From NCBI RefSeq assembly GCF_049965695.1, contig NZ_JBMFWB010000004.1, positions 31,769-95,768 on the forward strand: a DNA stretch of 64,000 bases, in the 5' to 3' direction. Numbering within the stretch: position 1 is the stretch's first letter; each line of letters begins with the position of its first letter. Both the position numbers and the translations under genes were made by a program. Source of the stretch: Athalassotoga sp049965695 (GTDB taxonomy: Bacteria; Thermotogota; Thermotogae; Mesoaciditogales; Mesoaciditogaceae). The notes under the pieces are model-generated. The model was given only the letters and a program-made list of their open reading frames with translations, searched no databases and was not told the origin of the DNA. Shown piece by piece: positions 33,458 through 41,116 of this stretch.

Positions 33458-35801
33458 AAAAATGGATGGAACTGCCAAGTACAAAGAAAAGGTGGCAATA
33501 CCTCCTGAAGAACTTCCATGTGTGCCGTTAAAAGGCAACGATGTTGCTTTTCCGACGGCATTGGTACCTTTTCATGTTGAAAGAGAATCTGCGATAAAGG
33601 CACTGGATAAGGTTGTGGAAAATGAAGAACGTTATCTTATACTGGTATCGCAAAAAAACCAAAATGTTCAAATTCCAGATGTCGGAGATCTTTACGGAAT
33701 AGGAACATTTTCGCGCTTGCTTCAACTTGTTAAACTCCCTGACGGCAGCATAAGAGCGCTGGCTGAGGGCATAATTCGCGTTAAAATCACGGAATACACT
33801 CAAAAGGATCCGTTCTTGCTTTGCAAATACGAGGCTCTTGAAAAAAAGGTCAGAAAATCCAAAGACCTTACGGCCGTCATAAGACTTTTGAAAAGCAAAG
33901 CGATGAAATATTTCGATATGACTAAAAGGCTTCCGGAAGATGCCGTTTCGGAATTGGCCCTTATCGATGAGCCGGATAAACTCGTCGATACCATAATTTC
34001 TTTCACGGAAATGAGTTTGGAGAATAAGCAGAGATTTCTCGAATTGGTGGATCCACGAGACAGAATGATAGAGTTTCTTAAATACCTCAATTCAGAGATA
34101 GCGTTTCTAAAGATCGAGGCCGATATCGATGATAAGGTAAAAGAAAAAATAGATAAAGGTCAAAAAGAGTTTTATCTCCGTGAAAAGATGGAAACTATAA
34201 AAAACGAACTTGGAGATGACACATCCGAAGCGGACGGATTGAGAGAAAAGTTGAAACGCAAAAAATATCCTACTGACGTGAAAAGGACCATAGAAAAAGA
34301 GATAAACAGGTTCGAAAAGATGTATCCTGCTTCACCCGAAGCAACTGTTTCAAGAAATTACATTGATTGGCTTTTCGATATACCATGGTACGAAAAGACA
34401 AAAGAAGACGTGAACGTAAAAAGGGCTTCAAAGGTGCTTGAAGCGGATCATTACGGCCTTGAAGATGTCAAAGACAGGATTCTTGATTACATAGCGATCA
34501 AAAATTTCAGCAGTACGGCCAAATCACCGATACTTTGTCTTGTTGGCCCTCCGGGGGTGGGTAAAACTTCACTTGGTATGTCTTTGGCAAAAGCGCTTAA
34601 CAGGAAATTTGTCCAAATTTCTCTTGGTGGTATGAGGGATGAAGCCGAGATAAGAGGACATAGGAGAACTTACATCGGAGCACTGCCCGGCCGGTTGATT
34701 CAAACGATCGTGAAGGTGGGCGTAAAAAATCCTGTTATTCTGCTTGATGAAATAGATAAAATGGGAATTTCATTTCAAGGCGATCCGGCAGCCGCTTTGC
34801 TTGAAGTGCTTGATCCGGAAGAGAATTCTCATTTCATAGACAATTACGTTGAAATTCCGTTTGATCTGTCGGATGTCGTCTTTGTCACAACCGCAAACAC
34901 GGTAGAGCCGATACCGCCTGCTCTTGCCGATAGGATGGAAATAATCGAGATTCCCGGTTACACATTTCAGGAAAAAATAGAAATATCGAAAAGATTTTTG
35001 ATTCCCAAACTGAGAAAAGAATATGGTATGGAAGGCATTAACCTCGAAATAAAAGATGAAGCCGTGCAAAAGATGATAGAAGATTACACCCTTGAATCGG
35101 GAGTCAGAGGTCTCGAAAGGATAATCTCAAAACTCTTGAGAAAAATCGCAAGAAATGCGATGAACAAAGATGATAAAATAACGATCGGATCAAAGGAAAT
35201 CGAAGAGATGTTGGGTGCTCCGATGCTTGTCAGATCCCAAACACCGGCGATACCGACCATCGGTGAAACCATTGGCCTTGCATGGACACCGGCCGGCGGA
35301 GAAGTGCTTGTGATCGAGGCAACGGCAGTTCCAGGAACTTCTCAGACTTTGATAACCGGTAATCTTGGAAATGTCATGAAAGAATCTGTGACAATTGCAA
35401 TGACACTTTGCAAAAATCTTTGTCAGGATAAAGCGGAGTTCTTTAAAACCCATGATTTTCATATACATGCCCCTGAAGGTGCGATCCCAAAAGATGGTCC
35501 TTCGGCCGGAGTGGCAATTCTAACCTCTTTATGTTCGGTTGTAACTGGAAAACCTGTAAGAAATGATGTTGCGATGACCGGAGAAATAACGCTGAACGGT
35601 AAAGTTTTGGCAATCGGGGGCTTAAGAGAAAAGTTGCTTGCCGCAAAAAGGTTTGGCATAAAAGAAGTCATTGTTCCAAAAGCCAATGAACCTATGGTTA
35701 AAAAGATGAAAGCAGATGTGATTGCAGATATCAAGATAAATTACGTTGAAGATGTCAGCGAGGCTTTGAAAATAGACCTGGGAATAGATCATGTTCGTTG
35801 A
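33435..35801 (+). CDS. lon: ATP-dependent protease Lon
   Basis: About 780 residues. The start is unsure: the GTG at 33435 overlaps the AGAGGTG ribosome binding site, a CTG at 33444 is well spaced, and ATG 33462 lacks a site. The substrate-binding N-domain runs to about 300 (VPLKGNDVAFPTALVPFHVE). The AAA+ module has GPPGVGKTSLGMSLAKAL near 363 and VILLDEIDKMG. The protease domain has the catalytic Ser in PKDGPSAGVA and Lys in GGLREKLLAAKR. The N-terminus overlaps the end of tsaE by about 23 bp and the C-terminus overlaps engB by 11 bp. Confidence 0.96.
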   Translation: MIFLSKHKKMDGTAKYKEKVAIPPEELPCVPLKGNDVAFPTALVPFHVERESAIKALDKVVENEERYLILVSQKNQNVQIPDVGDLYGIGTFSRLLQLVKLPDGSIRALAEGIIRVKITEYTQKDPFLLCKYEALEKKVRKSKDLTAVIRLLKSKAMKYFDMTKRLPEDAVSELALIDEPDKLVDTIISFTEMSLENKQRFLELVDPRDRMIEFLKYLNSEIAFLKIEADIDDKVKEKIDKGQKEFYLREKMETIKNELGDDTSEADGLREKLKRKKYPTDVKRTIEKEINRFEKMYPASPEATVSRNYIDWLFDIPWYEKTKEDVNVKRASKVLEADHYGLEDVKDRILDYIAIKNFSSTAKSPILCLVGPPGVGKTSLGMSLAKALNRKFVQISLGGMRDEAEIRGHRRTYIGALPGRLIQTIVKVGVKNPVILLDEIDKMGISFQGDPAAALLEVLDPEENSHFIDNYVEIPFDLSDVVFVTTANTVEPIPPALADRMEIIEIPGYTFQEKIEISKRFLIPKLRKEYGMEGINLEIKDEAVQKMIEDYTLESGVRGLERIISKLLRKIARNAMNKDDKITIGSKEIEEMLGAPMLVRSQTPAIPTIGETIGLAWTPAGGEVLVIEATAVPGTSQTLITGNLGNVMKESVTIAMTLCKNLCQDKAEFFKTHDFHIHAPEGAIPKDGPSAGVAILTSLCSVVTGKPVRNDVAMTGEITLNGKVLAIGGLREKLLAAKRFGIKEVIVPKANEPMVKKMKADVIADIKINYVEDVSEALKIDLGIDHVR

Positions 35802-36372
35802 AAAGGTCGAATTAATCGCGGATGCGCATAATCACGATGGCTTTCCTGAACCTCTGAAAGGAGAGATCGCATTTGTAGGCAGATCCAACGTTGGGAAGTC
35901 TTCTCTTTTGAACGTGATCTTCGGCAGGCAAATAGCAAAAACGAGTTCAACACCGGGCAAAACAAGGTCTTTGCTCTTTTTCAAAGTGAATGATTTTTAT
36001 CATTTTATAGATTTTCCGGGTTACGGGTATGCGAAGGTGTCAAAGATCGAAAGGCAAAAATGGCAGTCACTTGTAGACGATTATTTCAAAAGTGAAAGAC
36101 CGTTGAAAGGAATTTTTTTGCTTGTCGATTCTATGATACCAACTCAAAGGTCTGACTTAGAGGCTTTTGATTTTTTCAAGAGTTTCGTGGATGTTTTCAT
36201 CGTGCTGACAAAAGTCGATAGAATTAAAAAAAATCAAATTTCCAAGAAGGTAAAAACAGTTGAAGAGGATTTCATGGGAGTGAAAGGTGTCATACCTTTT
36301 TCTTCCATCACAAAAGACGGATTAAAGGAAATAGAGGGGATTTTAAGAGAGATTTTTGAGAACGAGAGGTGA
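35791..36372 (+). CDS. engB: Ribosome-biogenesis GTPase EngB/YsxC
   Basis: 193 residues. G1 is GRSNVGKSSLLN (residues 30-41), G2 region STPGKTRSLLF, G3 DFPGYGYAKVS, G4 LTKVDR (near 140) and G5 FSSI. This is the full set of the YihA/YsxC GTPase, involved in assembly of the 50S subunit. Position directly behind lon is a widely conserved pair. Its stop codon is embedded in the AGGTGA ribosome binding site of korB. Confidence 0.96.
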   Translation: MFVEKVELIADAHNHDGFPEPLKGEIAFVGRSNVGKSSLLNVIFGRQIAKTSSTPGKTRSLLFFKVNDFYHFIDFPGYGYAKVSKIERQKWQSLVDDYFKSERPLKGIFLLVDSMIPTQRSDLEAFDFFKSFVDVFIVLTKVDRIKKNQISKKVKTVEEDFMGVKGVIPFSSITKDGLKEIEGILREIFENER

Positions 36373-36377
36373 CGTTT

Positions 36378-37199
36378 TTGAACAAGGATGAAGCACTTGA
36401 GTATTTAAGAGGAAATCATTTGCCAACGGTATGGTGTCCTGGATGCGGAAATGGAATAGTTCTCAAAGCGATGTTGGAGGCCATAAAAAATCTCGGTCTT
36501 CAAAAAGATAACATAGCCGTCGTTTCAGGCATAGGATGTTCTTCAAGGGCAACAGGGTACATAGATTTCAACACGATGCACACGCTTCACGGGAGAGCCA
36601 TCGCTTTTGCCACGGGCGTAAAACTTGCAAGGCCGGATCTTAAAGTCATAGTCATAACCGGTGACGGAGATGCCATGGCAATAGGAGGAAACCATTTCAT
36701 ACATGCCTGCAGGAGAAACATGGATCTTACCGTCGTGATTTACAACAACAACATATACGGTATGACGGGCGGACAATATTCGCCAACGACTCCGTTTGGA
36801 GACAAGGCGACGACCGCTCCTTACGGAAATCTTGAAGCGCCGTTTGACATAGTTGAAATGGCAAAGACTGCCGGCGCTACTTACATTGCACGTGCCACGA
36901 CTTACCATTACATGTTGATGGTCAAATACATTCAAAAAGCAATAGCACATGAAGGCATGTCCGTCGTCGACGCCGTTACCCAATGCCCGACATATTACGG
37001 GAGATACAACAAATCCGGTGATGCCCCGGGCATGATGCAATATTTCAAAGAGAGCGGTATTTCACTCGAAAAGGCAAAGAGTCTGGATCAGAAAGCGCTT
37101 GAAGGGAAAATAATCATAGGAGAATTCGTCGATATCCAAAAACCCGGCTATGTTTCAGAATATAACAAACTGAGAGAAAATTTGAAGGTGAAATCATGA
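36378..37199 (+). CDS. korB: 2-oxoacid:ferredoxin oxidoreductase beta subunit
   Basis: 273 residues from TTG 36378, six bases after the AGGTG overlapping the engB stop. WCPGCGNGIVLKAM carries the two cysteines of the proximal 4Fe-4S cluster, with a third likely in SGIGCSSR and another in TQCPTYYGR. TPP binding is GDGDAMAIGGNHFIHACRRN with IYNNNIYGMTGGQ. The sequence is closest to 2-oxoglutarate (Kor) or 2-oxoisovalerate types by length. The gamma subunit follows with ATGA overlap. Notably, no alpha subunit or ferredoxin delta subunit is adjacent; upstream is engB. Confidence 0.9.
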   Translation: MNKDEALEYLRGNHLPTVWCPGCGNGIVLKAMLEAIKNLGLQKDNIAVVSGIGCSSRATGYIDFNTMHTLHGRAIAFATGVKLARPDLKVIVITGDGDAMAIGGNHFIHACRRNMDLTVVIYNNNIYGMTGGQYSPTTPFGDKATTAPYGNLEAPFDIVEMAKTAGATYIARATTYHYMLMVKYIQKAIAHEGMSVVDAVTQCPTYYGRYNKSGDAPGMMQYFKESGISLEKAKSLDQKALEGKIIIGEFVDIQKPGYVSEYNKLRENLKVKS

Positions 37200-37837
37200 G
37201 TGTTAACCTTTACACCTCAAAATCCATAGAAGTACCTTTCAGCATAAGAATATCAGGCATAGGAGGGCAAGGCAACGTGTTGCTTGGCACCATCCTTTCA
37301 GATGCCCTTTCAAAAGAAGGCAAGTGGGTCATACAAACTCAATCGTACGGTGCTCAGGTCAGAGGTGGTCTGACGAATTGTGATGTGCTTTTCTTCAATG
37401 AACCAATAGATTTCCCTCAGGCAAGAACATTCGACATATTTTTTGCGATGCACGATATAGGACTTAAAGCGCATTTCAAATATCTCAAAAATAACGGGAT
37501 ACTTTTCATCGATTCTTCAACATGTTCTGGAATACCTCCCTCAGTAAAGGTCATAACGAAGAAGATCGTATCCGTCCCTCTGACTCAAAAAGCCGAAGAA
37601 CTTTTTGGAAGACAGGTTTTTTCAAACACGATGAGTCTTGGCCTTATAGCCGCTACTACGAGAATAGTGGATCACGAATCTTTAAAAAAGTCCGTAATCG
37701 AACATGTTCCGGGCAAGTACCTCGATCAAAATTTAAAAGCGCTTGACGAAGGATATAAAATGTCTGACAAAATCTTTGAATTGAGAGAAGATCTTAAAAT
37801 TCCATACTCAAAAGGTACAAACATAAATTTTGAATGA
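37196..37837 (+). CDS. korC: 2-oxoacid:ferredoxin oxidoreductase gamma subunit
   Basis: 213 residues, ATG overlapping the korB stop. The family signature RISGIGGQGNVLLGTILSDA is near residue 18, followed by QTQSYGAQVRGGLTNCDVLF. These are the diagnostic POR_gamma motifs of KorC/PorG, which packs against the alpha/beta heterodimer. Together with korB it gives only half of the four-subunit enzyme in this locus, so the alpha subunit must be encoded elsewhere. The stop overlaps dgkA by 4 bp. Confidence 0.92.
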   Translation: MSVNLYTSKSIEVPFSIRISGIGGQGNVLLGTILSDALSKEGKWVIQTQSYGAQVRGGLTNCDVLFFNEPIDFPQARTFDIFFAMHDIGLKAHFKYLKNNGILFIDSSTCSGIPPSVKVITKKIVSVPLTQKAEELFGRQVFSNTMSLGLIAATTRIVDHESLKKSVIEHVPGKYLDQNLKALDEGYKMSDKIFELREDLKIPYSKGTNINFE

Positions 37838-38307
37838 AAAGAAGAAGTTTACTTAGCAGTTTTAAATATGCCTTCAATGGCATGAGTCATGCGTTAAAAA
37901 CCCAGCGCAACATGAAGATACATTTTGTAACGGCCGCAGCAGTGGTAGTCGTTTCTTTGCTTTTAAAACTCGAAGTAGATGAATTTTTGTGGATTTTTCT
38001 TGCCATAACACTCGTCATTGTTTCGGAGACTTTTAACTCTTTTTTTGAGGAGTTCCTTGATTTCGTGAATCCGCAGTACCATGAAGCGGTTAAACACATG
38101 AAAGACATGGCTGCCGGTAGCGTCCTGACGGCGTCTATATTTGCGATAACCGTGGCCATTATAATATTTGGTAAAAGATTTGGATTTGACCTTTCTGTTT
38201 ACGCGAGTTCGGTCTTATTCGCTTACCTGTTTTTTGTTTTTATAATATCCATCTTCATCAAAGATGGGAAAAATAAAGATAAAGATGACAGAACTAAAAA
38301 ATTTTGA
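37834..38307 (+). CDS. dgkA: Diacylglycerol/undecaprenol kinase family membrane protein
   Basis: 157 residues. The DgkA core has KTQRNMKIHFVTAAAVVV (first helix), ETFNSFFEEFLDFV (catalytic Glu and Asn region) and HMKDMAAGSVLTASIFAITV. This corresponds to the E-x-x-N-x-x-x-E...KD-x-AA-G-x-V pattern. About 25 residues beyond the standard three helices form a fourth segment (LFAYLFFVFIISIFI) with a charged Lys/Asp tail. Gram-positive relatives phosphorylate undecaprenol to recycle the lipid carrier. Last gene of the tsaE-lon-engB-korBC run. Confidence 0.88.
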   Translation: MKRRSLLSSFKYAFNGMSHALKTQRNMKIHFVTAAAVVVVSLLLKLEVDEFLWIFLAITLVIVSETFNSFFEEFLDFVNPQYHEAVKHMKDMAAGSVLTASIFAITVAIIIFGKRFGFDLSVYASSVLFAYLFFVFIISIFIKDGKNKDKDDRTKKF

Positions 38308-38319
38308 TTCAATTTATGT

Positions 38320-38586
38320 TTTTACCGTTCACTCATCACGCGTTGCTCGTCACTGTTTTGTTTTTGCCATAGGCTATTAGCCATATGCTATGTGCTTTTT
38401 TGTGCGTCGGCTCTCGCATTCGCCCTTCGGTGTCTGGTCCTCGCTGCGCAGCGTCGGCCACCTCACGGCATCATGCTCTCCGCCTCCGTCCGCCTTTTCA
38501 ACGCGCCACCAGCTACCCGCCACGTGCTACCTGCCAAAACACCTGCCGGAGCGGTAATTCGGAATTTAAAGTTGGTTCAGCATATA
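38320..38586. repeat. Dispersed intergenic repeat, copy 5 (long mosaic)
   Basis: Fills almost all of the gap between dgkA and the trp leader. From left: CACTCATCACGCGTTGC, the 33-bp block 38346-38378 shared with 22831-22863, GTGCTTTTTTGTGCGTCGGC, the 55-bp block 38408-38462 shared with the copy at 20590-20644, GCATCATGCTCTCCGCC, CTACCCGCCACGTGCTAC, and the terminal GGAGCGGTAATTCGGAATTT with TTGGTTCAGCATATA. The trp promoter's -35 begins at the next base. Open frames here are not protein-like. Confidence 0.75.
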
Positions 38587-38615
38587 TTGACAGGTTTATT
38601 TTTTTATGATAAACT
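38587..38615 (+). promoter_or_regulatory. Promoter of the trpL-trpB2 unit
   Basis: TTGACA (perfect), 17 bp, TAAACT (4 of 6). It begins exactly where the repeat ends. Transcription would start near 38621, just at the leader's ribosome binding site. Confidence 0.6.
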
Positions 38616-38632
38616 ATTTTTAAGGTGATAAA

Positions 38633-38695
38633 ATGTGTAACTTAAGAATTTCGAACCTTAAAATTCAGAACAATTGGTGGTGGCACAACCCCTGA
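38633..38695 (+). CDS. trpL: trp operon leader peptide with three consecutive Trp codons
   Basis: A 20-codon ORF starting at ATG 38633, five bases after AAGGTG, and ending at TGA 38693. The product is MCNLRISNLKIQNNWWWHNP. Tryptophan is rare, yet three TGG codons stand together at 38675-38683, just before the stop, and directly ahead of a tryptophan-synthase gene. This is the hallmark of ribosome-mediated attenuation. A ribosome stalled at the Trp codons covers the arm of the 1:2 hairpin but leaves 38689-38701 free to form the antiterminator; one that reaches the stop covers that strand and lets the terminator form. Confidence 0.9.
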   Translation: MCNLRISNLKIQNNWWWHNP

Positions 38696-38768
38696 TGCTG
38701 AGCGGGTAGTGTGCCTTTTGCCATAAATTTTTCAGCGTCGGGGATCTTTAAAAAAGATCCCCGATTTT
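38682..38768 (+). promoter_or_regulatory. Transcription attenuator of trpB2 (1:2, 2:3 and 3:4 pairings)
   Basis: Three exclusive pairings can be drawn. 1:2: GGCACAACCC (38682-38691) with GGGTAGTGTGCC (38704-38715), ten pairs and a two-base bulge. 2:3 antiterminator: CCCCTGATGCTGA (38689-38701) with TCAGCGTCGGGG (38732-38743), twelve pairs with one bulged T and one G-U. 3:4 terminator: CGGGGATCTTT (38739-38749) with AAAGATCCCCG (38753-38763), eleven perfect pairs then ATTTTCATTTT. Strand 3 bases 38739-38743 belong to both 2:3 and 3:4. This is the complete classical trp attenuator layout. Confidence 0.9.
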
Positions 38769-38790
38769 CATTTTGAAGGGAGGAATTTGT

Positions 38791-40077
38791 ATGGAAAGAT
38801 TCATAAATTTAAGGGGAGAAGATATACCGAAGTACTGGTACAACGTCAAAGCGGATCTGCCATTTGAAATGGATCCGCCACTCGATCCTCAAACGATGAA
38901 ACCTATGGATCCGTCAAAGTTGGAAGTGCTTTTTCCAAAAGCACTTGTCATTCAGGAAGGGACGAAAGAAAAAGAGATTCAAATACCGCAAAAGGTCCGA
39001 GAAGCCTATGCACTTTACAGACCCACACCGCTTGTAAGGGCTTTTGGGTTTGAGAAAGCGTTGAAGACACCTGCACACATTTATTACAAAAACGAGAGCG
39101 TTAGCCCTACGGGCAGTCACAAACTTAACACTGCACTTGCACAGGCATATTACAACCTTGAAGAGGGAACCAACAAGATCTCGACAGAAACGGGGGCAGG
39201 GCAATGGGGAAGCGCACTTGCCTTTGCGGGATCGTATTTCAACCTTGACGTGAACGTTTTTATGGTTAAGATCAGTTTCGAACAAAAGCCGGCGCGAAAG
39301 TACATGGTAAACCTTTTTAACGGTAAAATCCATCCGAGTCCGAGTGATTTCACCAATTACGGTAAGCAAATACTTGAAAGCAGTCCGAATTCAACGGGAT
39401 CGCTTGGAATGGCAATAAGCGAGGCTATCGAATATGCCCTATCAAAAGGAAAGACACATTATTCCCTTGGCAGTGTGCTCGATCATGTGTTACTTCATCA
39501 GACGGTGATAGGTCAGGAAACAAAAAAGCAAATGGAACTTGCCGGAGAGGAGCCAGATGTGCTCATAGGTTGTTTTGGAGGAGGATCAAACTTTGGAGGT
39601 TTTACGCTCCCATTTATACCTTTGAAGATGAAAAAAGATGCACTTGAAATAGTGGCATGCGAACCTACAGAATGTCCATCTTTCACAAAAGGAGAGTACA
39701 AATACGATTACGGAGATACAGCCCATCTTACTCCCATGTTGAAGATGTACACGCTTGGATCCGAATTCATTCCGCCTCCGATTTACGCCGGTGGCTTACG
39801 CTACCATGGTGCTTCTCCGATAATAAGCCGCCTCGTTAAAGAAGGGTACATGAAGGCCATTGCAATTTCTCAGGAAGAGGCATTTGACTCGGCAAGACTC
39901 TTTTCCGTAAGCGAGGGCATAATTCCCGCTCCCGAAACAAGCCATGCCATAGCCGGGGTTGCAAGGTACGCAAAAGCGTGCGCCGAAAGCGGGGAGAAAA
40001 AAGTCATCGTATTCAATTTCAGCGGTCACGGATTGCTCGATTTGAATTCTTACGTAAAAAATATCAACCAAAATTAA
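38791..40077 (+). CDS. trpB2: Tryptophan synthase beta chain, TrpB2 type
   Basis: 428 residues from ATG 38791, seven bases after GGGAGG. TrpB2 proteins are longer than TrpB1 (about 430 against 395) and carry an N-terminal extension like the one here (YWYNVKADLPFEMDPPLDP). The PLP lysine is in SPTGSHKLNTALAQAY near residue 110. STETGAGQWGSALAFAG, GSVLDHVLLHQTVIGQE and the phosphate loop GCFGGGSNFGGF are conserved. The enzyme condenses indole and serine to tryptophan; TrpB2 usually does not form a tight complex with TrpA and can salvage free indole. No other trp gene is adjacent. The attenuator upstream shows that the cell treats this gene as a tryptophan-supply gene. Confidence 0.95.
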   Translation: MERFINLRGEDIPKYWYNVKADLPFEMDPPLDPQTMKPMDPSKLEVLFPKALVIQEGTKEKEIQIPQKVREAYALYRPTPLVRAFGFEKALKTPAHIYYKNESVSPTGSHKLNTALAQAYYNLEEGTNKISTETGAGQWGSALAFAGSYFNLDVNVFMVKISFEQKPARKYMVNLFNGKIHPSPSDFTNYGKQILESSPNSTGSLGMAISEAIEYALSKGKTHYSLGSVLDHVLLHQTVIGQETKKQMELAGEEPDVLIGCFGGGSNFGGFTLPFIPLKMKKDALEIVACEPTECPSFTKGEYKYDYGDTAHLTPMLKMYTLGSEFIPPPIYAGGLRYHGASPIISRLVKEGYMKAIAISQEEAFDSARLFSVSEGIIPAPETSHAIAGVARYAKACAESGEKKVIVFNFSGHGLLDLNSYVKNINQN

Positions 40078-40190
40078 GATTTCAAATTTCGAATCGCTAC
40101 AATGGCAGGGTGGCCCCATCAATATATGGTCTTCGCTGCTTGCGGAGGCCATTTCGAGGGCATCCTGCCTTCCGCTGAGATGTGCCATTT
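40078..40190 (-). repeat. Dispersed intergenic repeat, copy 6 (diverged)
   Basis: Occupies the whole space between the trpB2 stop and the end of the isomerase gene. On the minus strand: GGAAGGCAGGATGCCCTCGA, ATGGCCTCCGC, GCGAAGACCATATATTGATG and GCGATTCGAAATTTGAAAT, aligning with 4191-4283 but with many substitutions. No terminator with a T-run was seen, so the two convergent units are separated only by this element. Confidence 0.65.
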
Positions 40191-41102
40191 TCAAATTATG
40201 AATTGAGAAAGATGCCTGTAACCAAGTATAAGACCTTTTTTAACCTTCTCGATGCTACCTTCCCAGACTGGATCTTCGTGTTCGATACTGACAACGCCGT
40301 TGTAGCCGTTTTCCTGAAGTGCCGAGATGAAAGATTTCCAATCTATTTCACCAAGGCCTGGAATTCTATATCTCCACCAATTTTTGCCGTTTTTGAAGAG
40401 CGGTCCGAAAATTCCATGCTCGTAAAGTCCGTCCTGAAGAATCTGCGTGTCTTTTGCGTGAGTGTGGACTATTTTATCTGCAAATTCATTCACAACATCG
40501 ACGTAATCTATGTCAAGCCAGTACAGATGGGAAGGATCAAGGTTGATCTTTAAATCCGGTAAAATTTCGAATATTGCCCTCCACAGTTCGGGAGAATAAA
40601 AAAGTTCCCCGGGTATTCCAGATTTTTGCCATCCAACCATCGGACAATTTTCTATCATTATTTGGACATTTTTGCGTTTTGCGTACTCTAAAACGGGCGG
40701 AAAGACTTTTTCTATTTCTTTCATGTTGCCGACGATATCTTTTTCAATATCCCTGCCTATGAAAGTGCCAACGTATTTCACACCGAGTAAATTTGCCGCA
40801 TCAATAACCTTTTTAAGATGATCTATGTGTGCAGATCTGATATTTTGATCGGTATCAAGGTTGTTATCATAGTAAGCAAGTGATGAAATTTCAAGTCCGT
40901 ATTTTTTGAAAAGCGCTTTAAACTCATTTGCCCTTTTTTCGTCCAATGTTTTGACATCAAGAGTTGAAGACGAGTAATCTCTCCTGTTATCAACTGGCCA
41001 TGCACCGATTTCAAGCGTTTGAAAACCAATTTCAGAAGCCCACTTTGCAATTTCATCAAGGCCAAGATTTCCAAGTGGTACGGTTAAAAATCCAAGTTTC
41101 AT
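40191..41102 (-). CDS. Sugar phosphate isomerase/epimerase family protein (TIM barrel)
   Basis: 303 residues, ATG 41102 after GGAGTGAG. It shows the AP-endonuclease-2/xylose-isomerase-like barrel: EIGFQTLEIGAWP, YVGTFIGRD, MIENCPM (metal Glu), INLDPSHLYW (Asp and His), VHTHAKDTQ (His) and VVSIEHEDP (Glu). All four usual metal ligands are present. Proteins of this COG1082 type act on keto-sugars, inosose or 3-keto-glycosides. The neighbours, a second isomerase and a Gfo/Idh/MocA dehydrogenase, form a common three-gene set for oxidation and rearrangement of a sugar or cyclitol; the substrate is not evident. Confidence 0.87.
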   Translation of the reverse strand: MKLGFLTVPLGNLGLDEIAKWASEIGFQTLEIGAWPVDNRRDYSSSTLDVKTLDEKRANEFKALFKKYGLEISSLAYYDNNLDTDQNIRSAHIDHLKKVIDAANLLGVKYVGTFIGRDIEKDIVGNMKEIEKVFPPVLEYAKRKNVQIMIENCPMVGWQKSGIPGELFYSPELWRAIFEILPDLKINLDPSHLYWLDIDYVDVVNEFADKIVHTHAKDTQILQDGLYEHGIFGPLFKNGKNWWRYRIPGLGEIDWKSFISALQENGYNGVVSIEHEDPVWEGSIEKVKKGLILGYRHLSQFII

Positions 41103-41116
41103 CCATTCTCACTCCT

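Noticed and set aside
38385..38628. Open frames of 74 and 78 codons inside the repeat
   Set aside because: They are Arg/Ser/Pro-rich, lack ribosome binding sites, and are translations of a repeat that occurs in other frames elsewhere.
38672..38690. GGTGGCAC looks like the core of a T-box
   Set aside because: The stretch is the in-frame TGG TGG TGG CAC of the leader ORF, there is no stem I or specifier loop upstream, and the three attenuator pairings explain the region better.
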